Source: Blastococcus saxobsidens DD2
GTDB lineage: Bacteria; Actinomycetota; Actinomycetes; Mycobacteriales; Geodermatophilaceae
NCBI RefSeq assembly: GCF_000284015.1
Contig: NC_016943.1
Location: forward strand, 4,381,541-4,445,540
DNA: 64,000 nucleotides
Direction: 5' to 3'
In this document: positions 25,426 through 34,639 of the stretch, piece after piece
How positions within the stretch are numbered: the stretch's first letter is position 1
Layout: the number at the start of each line of letters is the position of its first letter
Notes under the pieces: model-generated
The model's database searches: none
Told to the model about the DNA's origin: nothing
What the model saw: the letters and a program-made list of their open reading frames with translations, nothing else
Position numbers and translations under genes: made by a program

Positions 25426-25794
25426 ATGACCGCCCCGGTGCCCGCGGACGGCGACGCCGCCGTCCGCGCCCTCGAGGAGCTGATCAGCTGCATCGACGAC
25501 TCCGCGGAGGAGTTGCGCCGGGCACGCGTGCGGGCCGAGCACCTGCTGGCCGACCGGCGCGCGGGGAAAGCCTGGCTCGAACTGGTCACCGAGGAGTCCC
25601 GCCCCCTCGTGGTCGAGAGCATCTCCACCGTGCTGGCGTCCCTCGCCGGTGCCGGGCACACCTGGCGCCGCGAGGAGGCCGCCGCCCTGCAGCGCGAGAA
25701 GATCAGCATCAACCGGATCGCGGTGCTCTTCGGCGTGACACGTCAGCGGATCTCCGCCCTGCTGAAGGAGAACGGGACCACCGCGACCGGCTGA
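25426..25794 (+). CDS. Small helix-turn-helix protein
   Basis: A 122-residue soluble protein. The N-terminal two-thirds is helical (about residues 10-90), and the C-terminus has an HTH: EKISINRIAVLFGVTRQRISALLKENG. ATG at 25426 follows GGAAGG by 5 bp. It may bind the palindromes in its own promoter. Its partner or signal is unknown; the divergent RsbW-like gene may be functionally linked. Confidence 0.7.
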   Translation: MTAPVPADGDAAVRALEELISCIDDSAEELRRARVRAEHLLADRRAGKAWLELVTEESRPLVVESISTVLASLAGAGHTWRREEAAALQREKISINRIAVLFGVTRQRISALLKENGTTATG

Positions 25795-25807
25795 GCCCCG
25801 TCCGGGT

Positions 25808-28800
25808 TCACATCAGCAGCGCGTCGATCGCCTTGTGGATCCGCTGCTCGGAGACCGGCCGTGGGGTGCCTACGATCTGGGCGAACAGCCCCACCCGGAG
25901 CTCCTCGACCATCCAGCGCACCCGGGTCACCGGGTCGTCGGGCGCCCCGGTCGAGGGCACCTGACGGCGCAGCTGCTCGTACTCGGCGGCCACCGCGGCG
26001 ACCTGTTGCATCCAGAGCTCGTCGCGGGCGGCGTTCGCGGGCAGCTTCTCCAGCCGGTGGACCATCGCCCGCAGGTACCGGACGACGTCGGGCAGCCGCC
26101 GCCGCCCGGTCGCGGCCACGAACCCGCGGTGCAGCAGCCCCGTCATCTGCCGGCGCAGATCCGCGACGGCGGCCTCCGGCACCCGGCGGGCCGGCGCGGC
26201 ACCGATCGCGACCGCCACCTCCCGCGCCTGGGTGAGCACCGCCTCGACGCGGCGCACGGTGTCGGCGGTGAGCGGGGGCAGCTGCTGCTTCGCCGTCGCC
26301 ACCAGTGCGGCGAAGGCGTCCGGATCGCGCGGCGGCCCACCGGCGGCGGCGATCAGCTCGTCGGCGGCGGCGTCCACGCAATCGGCGACCAGGTCGGGGA
26401 TCTCGCCGTCCGGGTTGAACTGCAGCGCCAGCCGGGTGCCCGGCCCGAGGCCCTTGACCACCTGCTTGGCCGGCGAGCCGGCGACCAGCACCAGCAGCCG
26501 CCGGGTCCCCCGCCAGGACAGCCGGGTCGCCTCGGCCTCGGTCGGCACGACGCGGACGCCGACGGTGGCCCCCTCGTCGACCAGCGCCGGATGGGCGGTC
26601 ACCACGTGCGCGCCGCGGCGCACCTCCACGGTGCGGGGCAGCGTGCCGACGTCCCAGCTGGTCAGGCCGGTCCGCTCCAGCTCCGAGGAGGCCCGGGCCA
26701 GGCTCGCCCGGGCCTGGGGCGCGACCTGCGCCTTGAGCGCCGCCAGGTCCTTCCCGGTGGCCAGCGGCCGCTGCTGGTCGTCGAGCACCCGGAAGGTCGC
26801 CCGCAGGTGGTCGGGCACCTGCCCGGGTTGCCAGGCGTCCGGCGGGATCACCACGCCGGCCGCGCGGCGCAGTTCCCGTTCCAGGGCCGGCAGCAGCGAC
26901 TCTCCGGGAGCGATCCGCGGCAGGACCTCGCGCACCCGGTCCGGGATGGGGACGAGCGCACGGCGCAGCTGCTTGGGCAGCGTGCGCAGCAGCGCGGTCA
27001 CCAGCTCCTCGCGCAGTCCGGGGACCGTGAACGCCAGGGACTCCCCGGACGTCGCGCCCACCACCGTGTCCAGCACGCCGAGGGGGACGTCGACGGTCAC
27101 CCCGTCCTCCGGAGCGCCCGGGGAGAACGCGTAGGACAGCGGCAGGGTGAGCCCCTGCGTCAGGGGCACCTCGTCGGGATAGTCCTCAGGGCGCACCCCG
27201 GCGGCCACCGCGGCGTTGGCGAGCATCTCGGGGGTGAACGTGAGCAGGTCCGGCTGCTCGTGCCGGGCCCGCTTCCACCAGCGGTCGAAGTGCCGGGTGG
27301 AGACGACGTCGGCGGGGATGCGGCCGTCGTAGAGCTCGAACAGCGTCTCGTCGTCGACGGCGATGTCACGACGCCGCGCCCGCTCCTCCAGCGCGGCGAC
27401 CCGCTCGATCGCCCGCTGGTTCTCCGTCCAGAACCGGTGGTGGGTGGTCCACTCCCCGTGCACGAGCGCGTGCCGGATGAACAGCTCCCGGGAGACGACC
27501 GGGTCGATCGCCCCGTACTGGACCCGTCGTCCCACGACCAGCGGGAGCCCGTAGAGGGTGACCCGCTCGGTGGCGACGACGGAACCGCGCTTGGCGTCCC
27601 AGCGGGGCTCGGAGTGCTGGCGCTTGACCAGGTGCTCGGCGAGCTTCTCGACCGTCTCCGGGTCGATCCGGGCGACCGTCCGGGCGAACAGCCGGCTGGT
27701 CTCGACCAGCTCCGCGGCCACCACCCAGCGCGGCGGCTTCTTCGCCAGCGGGGTGCCGGGCGCGATCACGAAGCGGGTGTTCCGGGTGCCCAGGTACTCA
27801 CGGCTCGGCCGCTTGTCACGCTGTGCTTCCTGCCCGCCCCGCCGCCCCTGGCCAAGCTCCATCTGCAGCCCGACGTGGCTGAGCAGGCCGGCCAGCAGGG
27901 CAGCGTGGACGCCCTTCTCGTCGGGCTCGGCCGCCGGTTCCCCCACGGTCATCCCCAGGCGCCGGGCGGTGCCACGCAGCTGGCCGTGCAGGTCCTGCCA
28001 CTCGCGGATGCGCAGGTAGTGCAGGAACTCCCGCTTCACCGTGCGGCGGAACTGGTTGCCGGACAGCGCCTCCTGCTGCTCGCCCAGGTAGCGCCAGAGG
28101 TTGAGCAGCGCGAGGAAGTCCGAGTTCTCGTCGGCGAACCGCGCGTGCATCTGGTCGGCGGCCTGCTGGTGTTCCGTCGGCCGCTCGCGCGGGTCCTGGA
28201 TGGTGAGGCCGGCGGCGATGACGAGGACCTCGTCGAGCACCCCGCGTTCGTTCGCCTCGACCACCATGCGCGCCATCCGGGGGTCCAGCGGCAGGGCGGC
28301 CAGCGAGCGGCCGGTCGGCGTCAGCCTTCCGTGCTCGTCGAGCGCGTGCAGCTCCTCGAGCAGGGCCATGCCGTCGGCGATCGCCCGCCGGTCGGGCGGG
28401 TCGACGAACGGGAAGTCCTCGACGGCGCCCAGGTCCAGCGCGGCCATCTGCAGCAGCACCGAGGCGAGGTTCGTGCGCAGGATCTCGGGATCGGTGAACT
28501 CGGGGCGGGACTCGAAGTCGGCCTCGGTGTAGAGGCGGACGGCGATGCCCGGGCCCAGCCGCCCGCACCGGCCCGACCGCTGCCGGGCCGAGGCCTGGCT
28601 GACCGGCTCGATCGGCAGCCGCTGGACCTTGGTCCGATGGCTGTACCGGGAGATGCGGGCGGTGCCGGGGTCGATCACGTACCGGATGCCCGGCACGGTG
28701 AGCGAGGTCTCGGCGACGTTGGTGGACAGCACGATCCGGCGCCCGCTGTGCGGGGCGAAGACCTTGTGCTGGTCGGCGGCCGACAACCGGGAGTAGAGCG

Positions 28801-29779
28801 GCACGATCTCGGTGCTGGGCAGCGCCCGCTCGGTGAGCGCGTCCTGGGTGTCGCGGATCTCCCGCTCACCGGCGAGGAACACCAGGATGTCGCCCGGCCC
28901 CTCGGCGACCAGCTCGTCGACGGCGTCGAGGATCGCGCTGACCTGGTCGCGGTCGGGGTCGGCGTCCTCGTCGTCGGGGTCGACCACCGGGCGGTAGCGG
29001 ACCTCGACCGGGTACGTCCGCCCGCTCACCGCCACGACCGGGGCGCCCGAGAAGTGTGCGGCCACCCGCTCCACGTCGATCGTCGCCGAGGTGATGACCA
29101 GCTTCAGGTCGGGCCGCTTCGGCAGCAGCTGGGCGAGGTAGCCCAGCAGGAAGTCGATGTTGAGGCTCCGCTCGTGCGCCTCGTCGAGGATGATCGTGTC
29201 GTACTGGCGCAGCAGGCGGTCGTGCGCGATCTCGGCCAGCAGCACGCCGTCGGTCATGAGCTTGACCAGCGTCGAGTCGGAGACCTGGTCGTTGAAGCGC
29301 ATCTTGTAGCCGACGGCCTCGCCCAGCGGGGTCTCCAGCTCCTCGGCGATCCGTTCGGCGACGCTGCGCGCGGCGATCCGGCGCGGCTGGGTGTGCCCGA
29401 TGCGACCGCGCACACCGCGACCGAGCTCGAGGGCGATCTTCGGCAGCTGCGTCGTCTTGCCCGACCCCGTCTCGCCGGCCACGACGACCACCTGGGCGTC
29501 GCGCAGCGCGGCGGCGATGTCGTCCCGCCGGGCGCTGACCGGCAGCTCCTGGGGGTAGCTGATCTCCGGGACGGCGGCGCGGCGGCGCGCGATGCGGGCC
29601 TCCGCGGCCCCGACGTCGGCAGCCAGGCGCTCGCGCTGGCGCTCCCGCGCCTGCGGATCGCGGGTCCGCCGCAGGCCGTCGAGCCGCCGGCGGAGGCGGT
29701 GCTCGTCGGCGAGGGTCAGCCCGGTGAGGCGCTCCCGGAGATCGTCGCGCGCCCGGAGGGGTTCCGGCGGTGCACTCAC
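25808..29779 (-). CDS. hrpA: ATP-dependent RNA helicase HrpA
   Basis: A 1323-residue DEAH-box RNA helicase. In order: a basic N-terminus, Walker A GETGSGKTT, DEAH (ILDEAHERS), SATID, and QRSGRCGRLGPG (motif VI), then the helicase-associated region, an OB-like part and a long C-terminal DUF3418-type region, matching E. coli HrpA in length. GTG at 29779 is chosen because the family N-terminus begins there; the frame stays open to 29944 but passes through the MarR promoter region. It is a monocistronic gene, convergent with the HTH gene. HrpA acts in RNA/ribosome quality control. Confidence 0.93.
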   Translation of the reverse strand: MSAPPEPLRARDDLRERLTGLTLADEHRLRRRLDGLRRTRDPQARERQRERLAADVGAAEARIARRRAAVPEISYPQELPVSARRDDIAAALRDAQVVVVAGETGSGKTTQLPKIALELGRGVRGRIGHTQPRRIAARSVAERIAEELETPLGEAVGYKMRFNDQVSDSTLVKLMTDGVLLAEIAHDRLLRQYDTIILDEAHERSLNIDFLLGYLAQLLPKRPDLKLVITSATIDVERVAAHFSGAPVVAVSGRTYPVEVRYRPVVDPDDEDADPDRDQVSAILDAVDELVAEGPGDILVFLAGEREIRDTQDALTERALPSTEIVPLYSRLSAADQHKVFAPHSGRRIVLSTNVAETSLTVPGIRYVIDPGTARISRYSHRTKVQRLPIEPVSQASARQRSGRCGRLGPGIAVRLYTEADFESRPEFTDPEILRTNLASVLLQMAALDLGAVEDFPFVDPPDRRAIADGMALLEELHALDEHGRLTPTGRSLAALPLDPRMARMVVEANERGVLDEVLVIAAGLTIQDPRERPTEHQQAADQMHARFADENSDFLALLNLWRYLGEQQEALSGNQFRRTVKREFLHYLRIREWQDLHGQLRGTARRLGMTVGEPAAEPDEKGVHAALLAGLLSHVGLQMELGQGRRGGQEAQRDKRPSREYLGTRNTRFVIAPGTPLAKKPPRWVVAAELVETSRLFARTVARIDPETVEKLAEHLVKRQHSEPRWDAKRGSVVATERVTLYGLPLVVGRRVQYGAIDPVVSRELFIRHALVHGEWTTHHRFWTENQRAIERVAALEERARRRDIAVDDETLFELYDGRIPADVVSTRHFDRWWKRARHEQPDLLTFTPEMLANAAVAAGVRPEDYPDEVPLTQGLTLPLSYAFSPGAPEDGVTVDVPLGVLDTVVGATSGESLAFTVPGLREELVTALLRTLPKQLRRALVPIPDRVREVLPRIAPGESLLPALERELRRAAGVVIPPDAWQPGQVPDHLRATFRVLDDQQRPLATGKDLAALKAQVAPQARASLARASSELERTGLTSWDVGTLPRTVEVRRGAHVVTAHPALVDEGATVGVRVVPTEAEATRLSWRGTRRLLVLVAGSPAKQVVKGLGPGTRLALQFNPDGEIPDLVADCVDAAADELIAAAGGPPRDPDAFAALVATAKQQLPPLTADTVRRVEAVLTQAREVAVAIGAAPARRVPEAAVADLRRQMTGLLHRGFVAATGRRRLPDVVRYLRAMVHRLEKLPANAARDELWMQQVAAVAAEYEQLRRQVPSTGAPDDPVTRVRWMVEELRVGLFAQIVGTPRPVSEQRIHKAIDALLM

Positions 29780-29927
29780 GGGCGGGCTCGCGTTCCTCTC
29801 GGGGTGGACACGGGTATCGGGCGGGCGTCGTCCGGTCGGGCCGGGACCTCGCACCCAAGGATCGCACTGCCGGGCCGGCACCCGGGCATGCATGGGACGG
29901 ATCACAGTCTGTGCGCACTGCACCTTC

Positions 29928-29957
29928 TTGCTTGCCAACTGCAACGGGTTGTACGGT
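29928..29957 (+). promoter_or_regulatory. Promoter/operator of the marR-MFS operon
   Basis: TTGCTT (29928-29933) and TACGGT (29952-29957) form a plausible promoter with 18-bp spacing. The inverted repeat TTGC-N5-GCAA (29932-29944) lies between the boxes, where a MarR dimer would repress transcription. Confidence 0.45.
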
Positions 29958-29985
29958 GCACGCGTTCCCTCGTCCCTGGAGTCCC

Positions 29986-30498
29986 ATGCATCACCCCCGG
30001 GCCGACCGGCTCGCCGAGGTCGCCACGCTCTCCGAGCAGCTGCCGCGGTTCATGCGCCTGGTCCAGGCGCTGAAGAGCCAGCCCAGCGGCCCCGAGGTCC
30101 GCGACCGTGCCGCCCTCGTGCTGCTCCACCCGCTGGTGCGCCAGGGGCCGATCCGGCAGGGCACGCTCGCCGAGCTGGTGCACGCCGACCCCTCCACCGT
30201 CAGCCGGCACGTCGCGGCACTGGTGGAGCAGGGGCTGGTGCGGCGGGTCGCCGACGAGTCCGACGGAAGGGCGAACCGCCTGGTGGTGACCGACGCCGGC
30301 CGCGCCGCCCTCGACTCGCTCCGCGCCGAGCGCACCGCACACCTGGAGCAGGTGACCGCGAACTGGGATCCCGTCGATCTCGCCACGCTCACCACCCTCT
30401 TCGGCCGCCTGCTCGACGACCTCGCGGCCGGTCTGCCGAGGAGCACCGACCCGTCTCCCACCGAACGCACCACCCACCCAGCCGGAGAGCACCGATGA
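29986..30498 (+). CDS. MarR-family transcriptional regulator
   Basis: A 170-residue MarR protein with the wing-HTH sequence QGTLAELVHADPSTVSRHVAALVEQGLVRRVADESDGRANRLVVTDAGR. ATG at 29986 follows a GGAG. Its stop overlaps the start of the MFS exporter by 4 bp, the classic pairing in which a MarR repressor controls its own gene and the efflux pump and is released by the pump substrate. Confidence 0.92.
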   Translation: MHHPRADRLAEVATLSEQLPRFMRLVQALKSQPSGPEVRDRAALVLLHPLVRQGPIRQGTLAELVHADPSTVSRHVAALVEQGLVRRVADESDGRANRLVVTDAGRAALDSLRAERTAHLEQVTANWDPVDLATLTTLFGRLLDDLAAGLPRSTDPSPTERTTHPAGEHR

Positions 30499-32258
30499 GC
30501 CAGTCCGCCCGCACGACCGCGGCCGGCCGCCGCGACGCCCGGGCCGCCGCCGCCGCCCCGGACGCCGAAGGCGGTTTCTCCCACCGGCAGATCGTCACGA
30601 TCCTGGCCGGCCTGATGGTGGCGATGTTCCTGGCCGCGCTGGACCAGACGGTCGTCTCCACCGCGATCCGGACGATCGCCGACGACCTGCAGGGCTACGA
30701 CCTGCAGGCCTGGGCGACGACGGCCTTCCTCATCACCTCGACCATCTCGACGCCGCTGTACGGGAAGCTCTCCGACATCTACGGCCGGCGGCCGTTCTAC
30801 CTGTTCGCGATCACCATCTTCGTCGTCGGCTCGGCGCTGTGCGGCATCGCCGACTCGATGTACCAGCTCGCCGCGTACCGGGCCGTGCAGGGCATCGGGG
30901 CCGGCGGCCTGATGTCGCTGGCCCTGGCGATCATCGGCGACCTCGTCCCGCCGCGGGAGCGCTCGCGGTACCAGGGCTACTTCATGGCGGTCTTCGGCAC
31001 CTCCAGCGTGCTGGGCCCGGTCATCGGCGGCTTCCTGGCCGGTCAGTCGTCCATCCTCGGGGTGGACGGCTGGCGCTGGATCTTCTGGATCAACGTGCCA
31101 CTCGGCGCGCTCGCCTTCGTCGCCATCTCGCGCGTCCTGCACCTCCCGCACGAACGACGCGATCACCGGATCGACTGGCCCGGCGCGCTGGCGCTGATCA
31201 CGTTCCTCGTGCCGCTGCTGGTCGTCGCCGAACAGGGCCGCATCTGGGGCTGGACCGACGGCCGCTCGGTCGCCTGCTACCTGATCGGCGCCGCGGGCTT
31301 CGCCCTGTTCGTCCTCGCGGAGCGGGCCTACCGGGACGACGCCCTGCTCCCCCTCCGGATGTTCGGCAACCGGACCTTCGCCGTGAGCGCGATCGGCAGC
31401 GTCGTCATGGGCGCCGGGATGTTCGGCGGCCTGCTGCTCCTGCCGCAGTACCTGCAGATCGTCCAGGGCTCCAGCGCCACCGTCGCGGGCCTGCAGATGA
31501 TCCCGCTGGTCGCGGGCATCATGACCGGCGCGATGAGCTCGGGCATCGCCATCTCCAGGACCGGCCGGTACAAGGTCTTCCCGCTGGTCGGCATCGCGTT
31601 CATGGTCGTGGCGCTGGTCTCGATGTCGTTCGTCGTCGGCGCGGACACCTCGGTGTGGGCGCTGGTGCCCTTCATGGTCCTGCTGGGCCTGGGGCTGGGC
31701 TTCAACTTCCAGCCGGTGATCCTCGCCGTGCAGAACGCCGTCTCCCCGCGGGAGATGGGCGTGGCGACGTCGTCGGTGACCTTTTTCCGGCAGATGGGCG
31801 GGACGATCGGGGCGGCGGCGTTCCTCTCGATCCTGTTCGCCCGGCTGCCGCGGGACATCGGGGCCGCCGTCGAGGACTCCGTGCGCGCGAACCCGGAACT
31901 CGCCCCGCGGTTCGAGCAGCTCGGCGCCGGCAGCGGCGGGACCCTGGACGACACGTCGTTCATCCAGGAGCTGCCCGCCGTCCTGGCGCAGCCGTTCAAG
32001 GTCGGCTTCTCCGACTCGATCGACCTGGTATTCCTCATCGCCGCCGGCATCGTGGCCATCGGCTTCTTCGTCTTCCTGCTCCTGCCGCAGCTGGCACTGA
32101 GCACCAAGTCGGGCATCCAGGCCCGGCAGGGCGAGGCGGCCGGGACGGCGACCAGCGACCCGTACGACCCGGCCGAGGAGGCCGTCGAAGCCGTCGGCGC
32201 AGCCGCGCCCACCTCGGTCCCGCCGCCGGTGGGCCGCCCGGGCGACACCCCTCGCTGA
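30495..32258 (+). CDS. MFS multidrug exporter (DHA2, EmrB/QacA type)
   Basis: A 587-residue, 14-helix drug:H+ antiporter. It starts AGLMVAMFLAALDQTVVSTAIRTI (motif D1), has the motif A loop GKLSDIYGRRP, and motif C in TSSVLGPVIGGFL. ATG at 30495 overlaps the marR stop. The C-terminal tail is long and Ala/Glu-rich. It is probably induced by the compound it exports through MarR. Confidence 0.92.
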   Translation: MSQSARTTAAGRRDARAAAAAPDAEGGFSHRQIVTILAGLMVAMFLAALDQTVVSTAIRTIADDLQGYDLQAWATTAFLITSTISTPLYGKLSDIYGRRPFYLFAITIFVVGSALCGIADSMYQLAAYRAVQGIGAGGLMSLALAIIGDLVPPRERSRYQGYFMAVFGTSSVLGPVIGGFLAGQSSILGVDGWRWIFWINVPLGALAFVAISRVLHLPHERRDHRIDWPGALALITFLVPLLVVAEQGRIWGWTDGRSVACYLIGAAGFALFVLAERAYRDDALLPLRMFGNRTFAVSAIGSVVMGAGMFGGLLLLPQYLQIVQGSSATVAGLQMIPLVAGIMTGAMSSGIAISRTGRYKVFPLVGIAFMVVALVSMSFVVGADTSVWALVPFMVLLGLGLGFNFQPVILAVQNAVSPREMGVATSSVTFFRQMGGTIGAAAFLSILFARLPRDIGAAVEDSVRANPELAPRFEQLGAGSGGTLDDTSFIQELPAVLAQPFKVGFSDSIDLVFLIAAGIVAIGFFVFLLLPQLALSTKSGIQARQGEAAGTATSDPYDPAEEAVEAVGAAAPTSVPPPVGRPGDTPR

Positions 32259-32393
32259 CCCCCTCCACCGCTCCACGCCCACGCGAGTGCCCGGTCGTGC
32301 CGAGTGGGCCCGGAGGGATCCGCGCAGGCGCGACGCAGCGGCTCATCGCGTCAGGGGACCCTCCCTGGCCGCGGTGTCGTCCGGAGGACGACA

Positions 32394-34214
32394 ATGGGCA
32401 CCGTGCCGTCGTCGTCGCTGATCCTGTCCCGCCGTGATCTGGACTTCCTGCTCAACGAGTGGCTCGACGTCGAGTCCCTGACCAAACGGGCCCGGTTCAC
32501 CGAGCACTCGCGCGAGACGTTCGACGCGGTCCTCGACCTGGCCGAGCAGATCGCCACGGAGCACTTCGCGCCGCACAACCGCACGGCCGACGAGAACGAG
32601 CCGCGGATGGTCGACGGCAAGGTGCAGCTCATCCCCGAGGTGGCGAAGGCGCTGGAGGTCTTCGCCGAGGCCGGCCTGATGGCCGGCGAGTTCGACGAGG
32701 AGTTCGGCGGCATGCAGCTGCCGCACGTCGTCGGCCAGGCCGTGTTCGCCTGGTTCAAGGCGGCCAACGTGGGCACGTCGGCCTATCCGTTCCTCACCAT
32801 GGGCAACGCCCGCCTGCTGCTCGCCCACGGCAGCCGGGAGCAGATCGACACCTACGTGGCGCCGGAGGTCGAGGGCCGCTGGTTCGGCACCATGGCGCTG
32901 TCGGAGCCGCAGGCCGGCTCGTCGCTGGCCGACATCACGACGAAGGCCGTCCCGCAGGACGACGGCACCTACCGGCTCTCCGGCAACAAGATGTGGATCT
33001 CCGGCGGCGACCACGAGCTGACGGAGAACATCGTCCACCTCGTACTGGCCAAGATCCCCGGTGGTCCGCCCGGGGTGAAGGGCATCTCGCTGTTCATCGT
33101 GCCCAAGTTCCTGGTGAACGACGACGGCTCACTGGGCGAGCGCAACGACGTCGTCCTGGCCGGGCTCAACCACAAGATGGGCTACCGGGGGACGACGAAC
33201 ACCCTGCTGAACTTCGGCGAGGGCGTGCACACCCCCGGCGGGAAGGCCGGCGCGGTCGGCTACCTCGTGGGCGAGCAGCACCGCGGCCTCACCTACATGT
33301 TCCACATGATGAACGAGGCACGGATCGGCGTCGGCATGGGCGCGACCGTGCTCGGCTACACCGGGTACCTCCACGCGCTGGAGTACGCGCGCACCCGCAC
33401 GCAGGGGCGTCCGCCGGCCGGGAAGGCCGCGGCGTCGAAGAACGTCCCCACCCCGATGGTGCCCATCGTCGAGCACACCGACGTCCGGCGGATGCTGCTG
33501 GCCGCGAAGTCCTACGCGGAGGGCGGGCTGGCGCTCGGGCTGTACTGCGCGCGCCTGGTCGACGACGAGCAGACCGCGGAGGCCTCCGAGGACAGAGCGA
33601 GAGCGCACCTCTTGCTGGAGATGCTGACGCCGATCGCGAAGGCCTGGCCCTCGCAGTGGGGCCTGGCCGCGAACGACCTCGCCATCCAGGTGCACGGCGG
33701 CTACGGCTACACCCGCGACTACCCGGTGGAGCAGTTCTACCGGGACAACCGGCTCAACCCCATCCACGAGGGCACCCAGGGCATCCAGTCCCTCGACCTG
33801 CTCGGCCGCAAGGTGGCGATGAAGGGCGGAGCCGGGCTCGCGCTGCTCGGCGAGACGATCGCCGCGACCACCGCACGGGCGGCCGGTACCCAGTGGGCCG
33901 GCTTCGCCGCGGACCTCGACGCCGCCGTCGCCCGGCTGGGCTCGGTCACCGCGACGCTGTGGGGCGCCGGCGACCCCGACGTCACGCTGGCCAACTCGCA
34001 CGTCTACCTGGAGGCGACCGGCCACCTGGTCGTCGGCTGGCTGTGGCTGGAGCAGGCCCTGGCGGCCGAGAGCGGGACCAGCGACTTCCACGAGGGCAAG
34101 CGCGCCGCGGCCCGCTACTTCTGGCGCTGGGAGCTCCCCCGCACACGGGCCCAGTTCGACCTCCTCGAGTCGCTGGACCGCACGGTCCTCGACACCCAGG
34201 ACGCCTGGCTCTGA
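32394..34214 (+). CDS. Acyl-CoA dehydrogenase with C-terminal extension
   Basis: A 606-residue acyl-CoA dehydrogenase of the long form (FadE5/DmdC-like): N-terminal helical part, the FAD-binding MALSEPQAGSSLAD, the middle beta domain, and HEGTQGIQSLDLLGRKV, whose Glu is the expected catalytic base, then a C-terminal extension of about 130 residues. ATG at 32394 follows GGAGGACG. Single gene ended by strong hairpins at 34220-34286. Confidence 0.92.
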   Translation: MGTVPSSSLILSRRDLDFLLNEWLDVESLTKRARFTEHSRETFDAVLDLAEQIATEHFAPHNRTADENEPRMVDGKVQLIPEVAKALEVFAEAGLMAGEFDEEFGGMQLPHVVGQAVFAWFKAANVGTSAYPFLTMGNARLLLAHGSREQIDTYVAPEVEGRWFGTMALSEPQAGSSLADITTKAVPQDDGTYRLSGNKMWISGGDHELTENIVHLVLAKIPGGPPGVKGISLFIVPKFLVNDDGSLGERNDVVLAGLNHKMGYRGTTNTLLNFGEGVHTPGGKAGAVGYLVGEQHRGLTYMFHMMNEARIGVGMGATVLGYTGYLHALEYARTRTQGRPPAGKAAASKNVPTPMVPIVEHTDVRRMLLAAKSYAEGGLALGLYCARLVDDEQTAEASEDRARAHLLLEMLTPIAKAWPSQWGLAANDLAIQVHGGYGYTRDYPVEQFYRDNRLNPIHEGTQGIQSLDLLGRKVAMKGGAGLALLGETIAATTARAAGTQWAGFAADLDAAVARLGSVTATLWGAGDPDVTLANSHVYLEATGHLVVGWLWLEQALAAESGTSDFHEGKRAAARYFWRWELPRTRAQFDLLESLDRTVLDTQDAWL

Positions 34215-34219
34215 GAGAA

Positions 34220-34286
34220 GGCCCTCCTACCGGGAGGGGGCCGACATGGCAGCGCCCCGTCACTCCGAGGGAGTGACGGGGCGCTG
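34220..34286 (+). terminator. Tandem hairpin terminator
   Basis: A perfect 17-bp stem (34250-34266 with 34270-34286, 3-nt loop GAG) without a U tract, typical for actinobacteria. A weaker hairpin (CCCTCC 34222-34227 with GGAGGG 34233-34238) comes first. It ends the acyl-CoA dehydrogenase gene and, read the other way, the small gene at 34305-34466. Confidence 0.8.
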
Positions 34287-34304
34287 TCGCATCCGGTGCG
34301 CGGG

Positions 34305-34466
34305 TCAGGCTCGCGCGGCCTCAGGGGCGCTCTTCCGCCCGGCCGAGGCGCGGCTCGCGGCGCGCTTCTCCCGCTCGTAACGCGCGGTGGACTGCGTCCC
34401 CATCGCGATGACCAGGGCCGTCAGGAGCAGGAACCCCAGCAGGGTCACAACCGGCCACACCATCAT
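34305..34466 (-). CDS. Small single-pass membrane protein with STARYE motif
   Basis: A 53-residue protein: MMVW, one transmembrane helix (about residues 4-22), then MGTQSTARYEREKR and a basic Ala/Ser-rich cytosolic tail. ATG at 34466 follows AGGAGAG by 7 bp. The segment after the helix resembles that of the protein at 52002-52853 (ALVVVLAAGSTARYEFER). No known function. Confidence 0.7.
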   Translation of the reverse strand: MMVWPVVTLLGFLLLTALVIAMGTQSTARYEREKRAASRASAGRKSAPEAARA

Positions 34467-34639
34467 CAAGTCGCTCTCCTCGGTACATCGGGTACTCACC
34501 GCCGGGTCAGGGGCGGGCAACACGTCGTCGGGGCACTGTGTCCCCCGAACTCCCCCGTCCCAATCGTCCATTCCGTAACGTCACCCCGACGAGGGGGTGA
34601 CCGGAACCACACCGTCGGCGACGGAACCGCGCCGTCCCG

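Noticed and set aside
23087-25429. A 780-codon open frame on the plus strand across the P450 and ATPase genes
   Set aside because: Shadow of minus-strand genes with family motifs; it also crosses a promoter.
25835-30073. A 1412-codon open frame on the plus strand opposite HrpA
   Set aside because: It is a GC-bias shadow: Arg/Gly/Pro/His-rich, without domains, while the minus strand encodes a full DEAH helicase.
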